From NCBI GenBank assembly GCA_027021095.1, contig JALUUZ010000326.1, positions 1 through 9,883 of the forward strand: a DNA stretch of 9,883 nt, written 5' to 3'. The notes beneath the pieces are model-generated. The model worked only from the letters and a program-made list of their open reading frames with translations, was not told the origin of the DNA and did not search any database. This DNA comes from Gammaproteobacteria bacterium. GTDB taxonomy: Bacteria; Pseudomonadota; Gammaproteobacteria; SZUA-21. Below, one piece after another: positions 1-7,328 of this stretch (positions are counted from its first letter, which is position 1; each line of letters begins with the position of its first letter). The position numbers were made by a program, and so were the translations under genes.

Positions 1-1
1 G

Positions 2-3000
2 GTCAAAAACAGGGAAGCCGCTTTCGAAGCTTTGATGCACGGTGTGATCCAGCTGCCTGACTATCTCGAGAAAGTACAGGCCGGGCTGAAGGATGATCCA
101 CTGGTTCTGTTGCCGTTGTTGAACGACCTGCGTACAGCACGTGGCGAGGAACCGTTGTCGGAAGGCACGTTGTTTTCACCCAGACTGGATACCAATGTCA
201 GCGTCCCGGTGACCACGAGTGCAAGTGGTATCGGTGGACAGGAACTGGCAAAGAAGCTGCGCCATAATTTTCAGATCAGCCTGCTGGGCTGGTATCGTAA
301 CCAGGATGCCAAGGCCAACCTGGCGAAACTGGCTGGCTATATCAAGGAACTGCAGGATGCGTGCGAGCAGGACGCGGTGGTCAGGGTCTGGTGGGTGTGT
401 GGTGGTTTTCTCGAGGCACTGCTGGACGATGGCCTGGCTCCCAGTGTGGCGGTGAACAAAATGCTCGGCCAGGTCGACCGCGAAGTCAAACGTCTGATCG
501 ATGAAGGGGAGCAGGCACTGATCGACAAGCCGTCGGCCGATCTGCTGGCAAATCTTCTGTATTATGTGGCACGTGCCACGTCTACCGGTCCCAAGGTGAC
601 CGAGATCAAACAGAAATTCAATCTCGCCAAGGTGGTCGAGGATGAGCAGCAGTTGGAAATTGCACGCCGGAGCCTGGGGGGACCGAATGCCGAGATGCTG
701 GAAACTGTCTCGGCACAGATCCGCGAACACCTGACGCTGGTCAAGGATGCACTCGATCTGTTTATCCGCAGTAAGGGCAAGAATACCGATGACCTGAATG
801 CCCAGTCTGAGATCCTGCACAAGATTGCCGATACGCTGGGTATGCTGAACCTGGGTGTACAGCGCAAGCTGATCCTGGACCAGGATGCGATCCTGCAGGA
901 AATCGTTGCCGGTACCCGTGAACCCGAAGAGCAGTTGCTGCTGGGTGTTGCGCGTGAACTGTTGAATGTCGAGGCGGCACTCGATCGGCTGGCGAAGAAC
1001 AGAGCGCCTGAAAGCGGTGAACAGACAGAGGACGATCCCGGCAGTGCGGTCAAGCTGCATTCCGAGGATGTCAGGGAGATTCACCATACACTGCTTAGTG
1101 AGATTGGTGTCAATATCACGCGTATAAAAGACGCAATCGTGACCTTTATCGAAGCGCCCTGGGATTACGAGGCACTGGAGGAAGTGCCCAGGCTGTTTGC
1201 CGAAGTACAGGGGGGGATGAAGATCATCGGTTTCGATGAGCCGGCACGCTATCTCGGGGTCATCAAGAGTTACGTCGAATCAGAGTTGATTGCAGAAAAA
1301 GCGCGTCCCGAGACCACCCAGCTCGATGCGATTGCCGATACCATCGCCAGCGTCGAATATTATCTTGAGGCGGTCAGTGAACAGCGCCCTGAAGCAGACT
1401 CGATTCTTGCCGTGGCCGCCGACGCCTTGGAGAACCTTGGTTTTCAGCCACCGGCAGAGCCGCTCGAAGAACAGCCGGCTCCGGCTGAGCAGCAGTCCCC
1501 GGAGCTTTCACTGAGCCTGGAAGAGGTGGAGGGTGATACACCGGCTGCGGCCGAGGGCCCGGACGAGGCTGAGCCAGAGATCGTGATCGAGTCGATCGAC
1601 AGTGTGTCGTTCGCACCGGAGGAAGAGCCGTCTGTGCAAGCGGATTCCGGTGCCGTTGAGCCACAGGCCGGAGATCAGGATGAGGAAGGTGTGGAGGAAA
1701 TCGTACTCGGTGATCTCGACGTTCCAGCCGTGGCCGATGAGACGTTGCAGGCCGGGGAGCCACCGGTGCCTGCGGAACAGGAAATGCCCGCTGCACAGGG
1801 TGGAGACAAGGCGCAGGAGGCTGCCGCGGCGTCGAAACAGCTGCTCGAGGAAGTCGATGATGATATTTTGTCTATTTTCGTCGAGGAGGCGCGTGAAGAA
1901 CTGGAAGTGATCACGGCACTGCTGCCGAAATGGAAAAAAGACAATAACGATTTCGAGTCGCTGGGCAGGATCCGGCGGTCTTTTCATACGCTGAAAGGCA
2001 GCGGCAGGCTGGTTGGAGCCAGTGTGATCGGTGAGTTTGCCTGGGCATTCGAGAATATGATCAACAGGGTGCTGGACAAGACGATTCCGGTCACCGACAC
2101 CATGCTTGCGCTGGTCAGCGAGGCGGCCGACACGCTGCCGGTGTTGATCGATGCGGTCGAGTCGAATCAAGCACCGGGAATCGATGTCGAAATCCTGAAG
2201 CAGCGTGCTTTCGATGAAGTAGAGAGCGGCAAACAGGGTGGAAAACCTGCCCAGCAACCGGTGCCCGAACCGGTTGCTCAAGTCGCGCCTGCCGTGGAGC
2301 CGGATACTGGGGGCGGCCGTGAACAACAGGCCGTCGAGGTCATGGATGCAACCTTGTATGAGATCTTCAGCAAGGAGTCGAAAGGCCACCTGGCCGAAGT
2401 CCAGGCGTATATCGACAGTTGTGAGCAGAGCAGCGGCCCGAACAAGGTGACCGAGAAGCTGATCCGCTCGCTGCACACGCTGCATGGCAGCGCGCGCATG
2501 GCAGGTGCCTCCGAGATTGCCGAGATCGCCGGGATTCTTGAAAAATACACCAAGACCGCGATGGGGAATGAAAACGCACTGGTGTCCGATGGTATGCAGG
2601 CGCTGGTGACCGCGGTCAAGTACATCGAGGTGATGTTGGAGCAGGTCAACAAGCCGGTCGTGCAGGCGGCACCTGATTCCCGCCCGCTGATCGAGAAGAT
2701 CAAGGGCTTGTACGAGACTGAACTGGCGATCGAAGAGCAGCGGCTCGGCCAGGAAGACGTCGGTGACGAGGGGGCCGGTCAGCCTGCGTTGCAGGACAGT
2801 GCGGACTATGATGCAGAGCTGCTCGAGGTTTTTTTGGAAGAAGGGTCGGAAATTCTGGATACCAGTGAATTGATCCTGCAGAAGCTGAAGGCGGCGCCAA
2901 CGGACCTGAATGTGGTCGGTGAACTGCAGCGTGAACTGCATACCCTGAAAGGGGGTGCACGGATGGCCGGAATCGAAGCCATTGGCGATTTGAGCCACGC

Positions 3001-5254
3001 TGTCGAGTCGCTGCTGACTGATATTTCCGAGCAGCGGCTGCAAGGCTCGAAAGCGATCGTCGACATGCTGCACCAGGTGGTCGACCGGCTGTATAACATG
3101 CTCGAGCTGGCGCAGCAGCGTGCAGTGATTCATCCAGCGGTTGAGTTGCTCGAGCAACTCGAGTTACTGCGTACCGGCCGGGCGCCGGCGCAGGATGGTG
3201 ACAAGCCGGTTGCCGGCGTGCCCGACACGGAACAGCCGGTCGTTGAAGAACCGGAGGCGGAGGAGCCCGTACCTGCGGCGTTCGAAGAAGATGCCGAACC
3301 GGAAACGGAAGTGGCTGAGCTGGTCGACTTTCCGTCGGCGCCGCCATTGCGTAAAGCGGTGCAGGCACCGGCCGCCAAGACTGCAGGCACTGCCGATGAG
3401 GCGAGGACGGCTACCGCAGGCGGACAGCAGGACGTGGTCCGGGTGCGCGCCGACCTGCTGGACAACCTGGTGAATTTTGCCGGCGAGGTGAGTATCTACC
3501 GTTCCCGGCTGGAACAGCAGAACACTGTGTTCAATGCCAACCTGGGTGAGATGGGCAGCACAGTTTCACGCCTGCAGGAACAGTTACGCAAGCTGGAAAT
3601 GGAGACGGAAGCGCAGATACTCTACCGCTACGAGCAGGAGGGTGTATCACGCAGTGACTTCGACCCGCTCGAACTCGACCGTTATTCCCAGGTGCAGGAG
3701 CTGTCGCGCAGTCTGAGTGAGAGTATCAACGATATCTCCAGCATCAAGGGCCTGCTGGACAACCTGATTCGTGAGTCGGACACCTTGCTGTTGCAGCAGT
3801 CACGCGTCAATACCGAGCTGCAGGAAGGCTTGATGCGTACCCGGATGATTCCGTTTTCGCAGATCGTCACACGGTTGCGGCGCCTGGTCAGGCAGACCTG
3901 TAAGGAACTGCACAAGGAAGCCGAGTTGGAGGTGATCGGCGAGCAGGGCGAAATCGACCGTACGGTATTGGAGCGGATCACTGCGCCGATCGAGCATATG
4001 CTGCGCAACGCGATTTCACACGGCATCGAGGACCCGAAACGGCGCAAGGCGCTGAAAAAGCCGGTCAAGGGGCGGTTACGGATAGAGATTTCCAGGCAGG
4101 GCTCGGAAGTGATGCTGAAGATTTCCGATGACGGTGCCGGGGTCGATATCAAGGCGATACGCGAAAAAGCGATCCAGAAGGGACTGATGAACGCGAACAG
4201 TGACGTGACCGACAATGACATACTGCAGTTCATTCTCGAGTCCGGGTTCAGTACCGCGCGTAAAGTGACGCAGATTTCCGGACGGGGCGTGGGGATGGAT
4301 GTCGTGGCCAGCGAGGTCAAACAGCTGGGAGGCAGCCTGGACATCGCGTCGGAACGTGGCAAAGGCGTCACTTTTACGATCATGCTGCCACTGACCATGG
4401 CGGTCAATCATGCGATCCTGGCCGAGGTCGGTGACGAAAGTTATGCGATTCCATTGAACGGGATCGAGGGCATCGTGCGGCTCAGCCACGACGAACTGGA
4501 AAAATACCATGAAGACCCGAAGCGGCAGCTCGAGTACGGTGAAAACAAGTATCAAGTCAAGAAGCTTGGCAACCTGCTCGGCTGCGAGCCGTCGACCCAG
4601 CAGGCCAAGGTGTTGCCGGTGCTGCTGGTGCGTTCGGGTGATCACCGGGCTGCGTTGCAGGTGGACAACCTGCTTGGCAGCCGTGAAATCATCGTCAAGT
4701 CGGTCGGGCCGCAGATCAGTACCGTGCGCGGTGTTTCCGGCGCAACCATTCTTGGCGACGGGCGTGTGGTGCTGATTCTCGATACCAATGTGTTGATCCG
4801 GATGAGCGCGGCGATGACCGCGGCGGCCTCGGTGCAGCGGCGCGAGGCTGATCGCCATGTCGTGACCAGCACCAAGCCGACGATCATGGTGGTCGATGAT
4901 TCGATTACCGTGCGCAAGGTCACCACGCGCTTGCTGGAACGTAACGAGATGGAGGCCATCAGTGCGAAGGACGGCGTGGATGCGATTGCGATGTTGGAGG
5001 AAAAAACGCCGGACCTGATCCTGCTGGACATAGAAATGCCGCGAATGGATGGGTTCGAGTTCGCCTCGTACATACGTAATGACTCGAAATTGAAGCGTAT
5101 TCCCATTATAATGATTACGTCACGCACCGGTGAAAAACATCGCAAACGGGCGATGGGGATCGGTGTCGATGACTACCTGGGGAAACCTTACCAGGAAATT
5201 GATTTGTTACAGCGTATACAGGGTTTGTTGAAAAACCAGAATGAGGACGGTTAA
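2..5254 (+). CDS. chpA: ChpA-type hybrid chemosensory histidine kinase (5' end outside window)
   Basis: Multi-domain CheA-like kinase of the type IV pilus (Pil-Chp) pathway; the family autophosphorylates and passes phosphate to PilG/PilH-like regulators. Residues here are numbered from the TTG codon at 32. Order: a FimL/ChpA-like N-terminal region (about 75-290) with a degenerate Hpt (Ile265 at the His position); a second degenerate Hpt (about 355-430, Ala390 at the His position); an acidic Pro/Glu/Ala linker (about 475-605); Hpt at 611-712 (His652, HTLKG), 771-875 (His815, HTLHG) and 926-1030 (His970, HTLKG); another acidic linker; a CheA dimerisation-like region from Val1135; an HATPase with N box Asn1326/His1330, G1 box DDGAG (1366-1370) and G2 box GRGVGMD (1417-1423); a CheW-like domain (about 1460-1590); and a receiver with Asp1622/Asp1623, phospho-acceptor Asp1666, Thr1696 and Lys1718. 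The frame is open to the window edge (VKNREAAFEA precedes 32) and that upstream part fits the family, so the true start lies upstream, probably 90-100 residues away. All core kinase motifs are intact. chpB follows after 4 nt. Confidence 0.95.
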   Translation, partial: VKNREAAFEALMHGVIQLPDYLEKVQAGLKDDPLVLLPLLNDLRTARGEEPLSEGTLFSPRLDTNVSVPVTTSASGIGGQELAKKLRHNFQISLLGWYRNQDAKANLAKLAGYIKELQDACEQDAVVRVWWVCGGFLEALLDDGLAPSVAVNKMLGQVDREVKRLIDEGEQALIDKPSADLLANLLYYVARATSTGPKVTEIKQKFNLAKVVEDEQQLEIARRSLGGPNAEMLETVSAQIREHLTLVKDALDLFIRSKGKNTDDLNAQSEILHKIADTLGMLNLGVQRKLILDQDAILQEIVAGTREPEEQLLLGVARELLNVEAALDRLAKNRAPESGEQTEDDPGSAVKLHSEDVREIHHTLLSEIGVNITRIKDAIVTFIEAPWDYEALEEVPRLFAEVQGGMKIIGFDEPARYLGVIKSYVESELIAEKARPETTQLDAIADTIASVEYYLEAVSEQRPEADSILAVAADALENLGFQPPAEPLEEQPAPAEQQSPELSLSLEEVEGDTPAAAEGPDEAEPEIVIESIDSVSFAPEEEPSVQADSGAVEPQAGDQDEEGVEEIVLGDLDVPAVADETLQAGEPPVPAEQEMPAAQGGDKAQEAAAASKQLLEEVDDDILSIFVEEAREELEVITALLPKWKKDNNDFESLGRIRRSFHTLKGSGRLVGASVIGEFAWAFENMINRVLDKTIPVTDTMLALVSEAADTLPVLIDAVESNQAPGIDVEILKQRAFDEVESGKQGGKPAQQPVPEPVAQVAPAVEPDTGGGREQQAVEVMDATLYEIFSKESKGHLAEVQAYIDSCEQSSGPNKVTEKLIRSLHTLHGSARMAGASEIAEIAGILEKYTKTAMGNENALVSDGMQALVTAVKYIEVMLEQVNKPVVQAAPDSRPLIEKIKGLYETELAIEEQRLGQEDVGDEGAGQPALQDSADYDAELLEVFLEEGSEILDTSELILQKLKAAPTDLNVVGELQRELHTLKGGARMAGIEAIGDLSHAVESLLTDISEQRLQGSKAIVDMLHQVVDRLYNMLELAQQRAVIHPAVELLEQLELLRTGRAPAQDGDKPVAGVPDTEQPVVEEPEAEEPVPAAFEEDAEPETEVAELVDFPSAPPLRKAVQAPAAKTAGTADEARTATAGGQQDVVRVRADLLDNLVNFAGEVSIYRSRLEQQNTVFNANLGEMGSTVSRLQEQLRKLEMETEAQILYRYEQEGVSRSDFDPLELDRYSQVQELSRSLSESINDISSIKGLLDNLIRESDTLLLQQSRVNTELQEGLMRTRMIPFSQIVTRLRRLVRQTCKELHKEAELEVIGEQGEIDRTVLERITAPIEHMLRNAISHGIEDPKRRKALKKPVKGRLRIEISRQGSEVMLKISDDGAGVDIKAIREKAIQKGLMNANSDVTDNDILQFILESGFSTARKVTQISGRGVGMDVVASEVKQLGGSLDIASERGKGVTFTIMLPLTMAVNHAILAEVGDESYAIPLNGIEGIVRLSHDELEKYHEDPKRQLEYGENKYQVKKLGNLLGCEPSTQQAKVLPVLLVRSGDHRAALQVDNLLGSREIIVKSVGPQISTVRGVSGATILGDGRVVLILDTNVLIRMSAAMTAAASVQRREADRHVVTSTKPTIMVVDDSITVRKVTTRLLERNEMEAISAKDGVDAIAMLEEKTPDLILLDIEMPRMDGFEFASYIRNDSKLKRIPIIMITSRTGEKHRKRAMGIGVDDYLGKPYQEIDLLQRIQGLLKNQNEDG

Positions 5255-5258
5255 TACG

Positions 5259-6638
5259 GTGGCAGAAACTCTACGAGTGGCAATCCTTGCCAGATCTCCC
5301 AGGCAGCGCCTGAACCTGAAAAGTATTCTCGAATCGAACGATCTCGACGTGGTGCCGGAAGAAGAACTTCACAGCTTTATCGCCAGGCCCGCCACACGGC
5401 AGATCGCCGATGTACTGCTGGTGGACCTGGACGAGTCGGACGAGCACGGGATCGAGGCGCTCGAGGTGTTGATGGAAAAGACCCGCCTGCCGGTGTTGTT
5501 CAACGACAGTGCCGCGACCAGGAACAAGCACAGCAACGGCGGGTCGGCGTGGGGAAAACGGCTGGCCAGCAAGCTGGTGGACCTGGCCACGAACAATCCG
5601 CGCGGGCGGGTTGTCGAGCACACGCCTTTCGAGCGGGACGAGGCTGACAGGCAGGCCGATGCGACGACTGCTTCAGCAGACGAGCGCACCGCGAAGCGTG
5701 CCGTTGCCGAGGACCGTACTGAATCCAGGGAGAGCACGGTGTCCGCATTGCCAAAACCGGCAAACCTGGTCAGTGCCCGGGGCCGGCAGGTCAAAAAAAC
5801 TGTGTCGACACGACGCAAACCGGGGATCGACCTGAGCAAATACCGAAAGAGGCTTGCTTCGAAAAGCGCGGCGAAGAATGCAGACTTGTATGCCTTGTCG
5901 ACGGCAGCGTCCAACCGGCAGGGCGACGGTGACCGGCAGTGCCGTGAGGACCGGCAGCAGGCATCGGCGACGGACGACGGCAGCCGGGCAGAGGTGAAGG
6001 AACGACAGCAGCCGAGTGCCAGGGCGCTGATCGCCAAGGCCAGGCGCAAGGCGAAACGCCGGCAGGCGATGGATGCGGACCGGGTCTGGGTGCTCGGGGC
6101 GTCGATCGGCGGTCCGCAGGCGGTCAAGGAGTTTTTGTCGAACCTGCCCCCGGACCTGCCGATTGCATTCGTACTGACTCAGCATATCGGTGCCGGGTTC
6201 GTGCCTTTGCTGGCAGAGCAGCTGGACCGGGTCTGCAGCCTCGAGGTCAGCAGTCCGCAGGACGGTGTAATGCTGCAGAACGGCCAGTTGGTGGTTTCAC
6301 CGGTAAAACAATTGCTGTCTTTCGACACCGAGGGCAGGATCAAACTGAAGCCGGTCGTACAAAAGACGACCTATACGCCGTCGATCGACAAGGTGTTGAT
6401 CGAGGTGGCAAGGCGCTATGGAAAAAAAGCAGGCGCGATCATCTTCAGCGGCATGGGAAACGATGGAATCAAGGGGATCCAGGCGATCGCGCACAATGGC
6501 GGTACGGTCTGGGCGCAGGATGCGGAGTCCTGTGTGGTCAGCAGTATGGCGGACCATGCACGGTCGACCGGCCTGGTGGGATTCAGTGCCGACCCGACCG
6601 GGTTGAGCAGGAAGCTCGTGCAGCTCCTGGGATGCTGA
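5259..6638 (+). CDS. chpB: ChpB-like CheB-family protein-glutamate methylesterase
   Basis: Predicted cytoplasmic methylesterase that removes methyl groups from the PilJ-like chemoreceptor, giving adaptation in Pil-Chp signalling. With the GTG at 5259 as start (459 aa), residues 1 to about 110 form a receiver-like fold. It keeps a VLLVDLDE strand with a possible acceptor Asp but has ILARSP where true receivers carry an acidic pair, so it is probably a pseudo-receiver. A polar Arg/Lys/Ala/Gln-rich linker (about 110-272) follows, then the CheB catalytic domain with the triad Ser282 (GASIGG), His309 (TQHIG) and Asp402 (GMGNDG). Start choice: an in-frame ATG at 5241 would overlap the end of chpA by 14 nt and has no visible ribosome site. 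The GTG lies 4 nt after the chpA stop, has AGGA at 5244-5247 (spacing about 11 nt) and puts the LRVAILA strand close to the N terminus, as in relatives. The protein is roughly 115 residues longer than P. aeruginosa ChpB as I recall it; the excess is in the linker. Family call is firm; the start is moderate. Confidence 0.9.
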   Translation: MAETLRVAILARSPRQRLNLKSILESNDLDVVPEEELHSFIARPATRQIADVLLVDLDESDEHGIEALEVLMEKTRLPVLFNDSAATRNKHSNGGSAWGKRLASKLVDLATNNPRGRVVEHTPFERDEADRQADATTASADERTAKRAVAEDRTESRESTVSALPKPANLVSARGRQVKKTVSTRRKPGIDLSKYRKRLASKSAAKNADLYALSTAASNRQGDGDRQCREDRQQASATDDGSRAEVKERQQPSARALIAKARRKAKRRQAMDADRVWVLGASIGGPQAVKEFLSNLPPDLPIAFVLTQHIGAGFVPLLAEQLDRVCSLEVSSPQDGVMLQNGQLVVSPVKQLLSFDTEGRIKLKPVVQKTTYTPSIDKVLIEVARRYGKKAGAIIFSGMGNDGIKGIQAIAHNGGTVWAQDAESCVVSSMADHARSTGLVGFSADPTGLSRKLVQLLGC

Positions 6639-6670
6639 ATCTCTTTTTGCCATAGGGTGGTATAGATACC

Positions 6671-7132
6671 ATGTTGAATTACTCAATCCGTGTTCACAGC
6701 CTGTTGATTCCGATCGAGGATGGCACGATCCTGTTGCCCAACGCCAATGTGGCCGAGGTGGTTCATTATACACAGCCGACACCGGTCAAAGGCGCGCCTG
6801 CGTGGCTGCTCGGTTTTATCCAGTGGCGCGAGTTGAAGATCCCGCTGGTGTCCTATGAGACGATGATCGGCAAAGCGGCCAGCCCCGAGACCAGTGGCGT
6901 CAAATGGGTGCTGGTGCTGAATGCGCTGGGCGGCAAGAGTGATTTACCGTTTTTCAGTATCGTGGTGCGCGGAAAGCCGAAATTGATCCAGGTGGACGAA
7001 AGTATCGTGACGCCGATGTCAAAGAGCCCGGAGCGCGGGATATTGAGTTATGTACACGTTCACGGCGACCCGGCGATCATTCCCGATCCCGACCTGATCG
7101 AATCGATGCTGCGCAGCCTGAAAGGCAAGTAG
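6671..7132 (+). CDS. chpC: ChpC-like CheW-domain chemotaxis adaptor
   Basis: A 153-aa single-domain CheW-like protein, expected to couple chemoreceptors to the ChpA kinase at the membrane array. The ChpC-type signature is visible near the N terminus: LLIPIEDGTILLPNANVAEVV, interrupted only by family-typical changes, then WLLGFIQWRELKIPLVSYE at about residues 45-65. A second beta-rich half follows (WVLVLNALGG, FFSIVVRGKP), and the C-terminal segment DPDLIESMLRSL is probably helical. There is no kinase, receiver or membrane segment. It lies 32 nt after chpB in the same direction, so the two are probably cotranscribed. A weak ribosome site (GGTGG at 6656-6660, about 10 nt before the ATG) is present. 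As I recall, chpC follows chpB in the same order in P. aeruginosa, which supports ChpC over PilI, the other CheW protein of that operon (found upstream of chpA). No chpD or chpE follows here. Confidence 0.88.
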   Translation: MLNYSIRVHSLLIPIEDGTILLPNANVAEVVHYTQPTPVKGAPAWLLGFIQWRELKIPLVSYETMIGKAASPETSGVKWVLVLNALGGKSDLPFFSIVVRGKPKLIQVDESIVTPMSKSPERGILSYVHVHGDPAIIPDPDLIESMLRSLKGK

Positions 7133-7159
7133 GGTGTGCCGGGCGCGCCCAAGCCAATT

Positions 7160-7181
7160 GTCAGCGGAAATCTCCAAACAG
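7160..7181. repeat. 22-bp direct repeat, copy 1 (intergenic)
   Basis: Begins GTCAGCGGAA and ends CCAAACAG, identical to copy 2 at 7307-7328, with starts 147 bp apart. The flanking bases differ on both sides (T/A before, C/T after), so the perfect match is bounded at 22 bp. Confidence 0.9.
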
Positions 7182-7189
7182 CAAGGTAG

Positions 7190-7206
7190 GGTGCGTTGTA
7201 CGCACC
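7190..7206. repeat. Perfect small hairpin, GGTGCGT-TGT-ACGCACC
   Basis: A 7-bp perfect stem with a 3-nt loop, preceded by GTAG. Short palindromes of the GTAGGGTGCG...CGCACC type are, as I recall, scattered between genes in various proteobacteria, so this may be one copy of a dispersed REP-like element. The sequence after it (GCCGCC) is not T-rich, so it is not a standard intrinsic terminator. It could still stabilise the chpC mRNA 3' end. Confidence 0.55.
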
Positions 7207-7253
7207 GCCGCCACGACAGGTCGTATCACATCACGCGAAGAGGTTTTTACACA

Positions 7254-7280
7254 CTGGCTCGCCGATCGGGCGGGAGCCAG
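7254..7280. repeat. Inverted repeat between convergent genes
   Basis: CTGGCTC at 7254-7260 is the exact reverse complement of GAGCCAG at 7274-7280. Inside, GCC (7261-7263) can pair with GGC (7269-7271) with a two-base bulge. A TTTTT run sits at 7244-7248, upstream of the stem on the + strand, and neither strand has a T run after it. It may be a weak bidirectional terminator or RNA-protecting stem, but the T-tract requirement is not met. Confidence 0.45.
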
Positions 7281-7306
7281 CCAAGGCGTGCCATTGGACC
7301 GTCGCA

Positions 7307-7328
7307 GTCAGCGGAAATCTCCAAACAG
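7307..7328. repeat. 22-bp direct repeat, copy 2 (3' end of rsmE)
   Basis: Matches 7160-7181 exactly. It covers the rsmE stop codon (7308-7310) and the last six sense codons, so this is the functional copy and the intergenic one is presumably derived. Confidence 0.9.

Larger units (their letters stand above)
7160..7213 (-). pseudogene. Remnant copy of the rsmE 3' end
   Basis: Bases 7160-7181 match 7307-7328 perfectly over 22 bp; in the second copy these are the last codons and stop of rsmE (LFGDFR-stop, read on the - strand). A further 10-bp block, ACCGCCGCCA, is shared at 7204-7213 and 7345-7354. Read on the - strand in register, the copy gives VAAV, then seven unrelated codons, then LFGDFR-stop; true rsmE has AAV, five codons (SALQG), then LFGDFR-stop. 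The unrelated segment holds a perfect hairpin. This looks like the scar of a duplication or recombination at the end of rsmE; it is too short to be functional protein coding. Confidence 0.65.
7133..7307. other. Gap between convergent chpC and rsmE, rich in repeats
   Basis: 175 nt between the chpC stop and the rsmE stop. It contains the palindrome GGGCGCGCCC at 7141-7150, a partial copy of the rsmE 3' end (7160-7213), a perfect hairpin (7190-7206) and a longer inverted repeat (7254-7280). No convincing gene is present: an 87-codon frame spanning 7134-7397 runs into rsmE antisense and resembles nothing I know. Neither strand shows a GC stem followed directly by a T run, so how the two convergent transcripts end is unclear. 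Confidence 0.8.

Noticed and set aside
32..37. TTG-ATG at 32-37 as the start of the large + strand gene
   Set aside because: The frame is open to base 2 and the residues before it fit the ChpA family, so the gene begins outside the window.
1508..3157. 549-codon open frame on the - strand inside chpA
   Set aside because: It lies wholly antisense to conserved Hpt coding sequence, has no recognisable domain, and is explained by biased codon use in the real gene. The same holds for the 303-codon frame at 176-1087 and the 260-codon frame at 4076-4858.
6610..6648. Possible intrinsic terminator between chpB and chpC
   Set aside because: The imperfect stem near 6610-6627 is separated from the T run (6644-6648) by about 16 nt, and the genes look cotranscribed.
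7141..7150. GGGCGCGCCC palindrome as an operator
   Set aside because: Ten-base GC palindromes are expected at this base composition; there is no promoter nearby and it sits just after a gene end.
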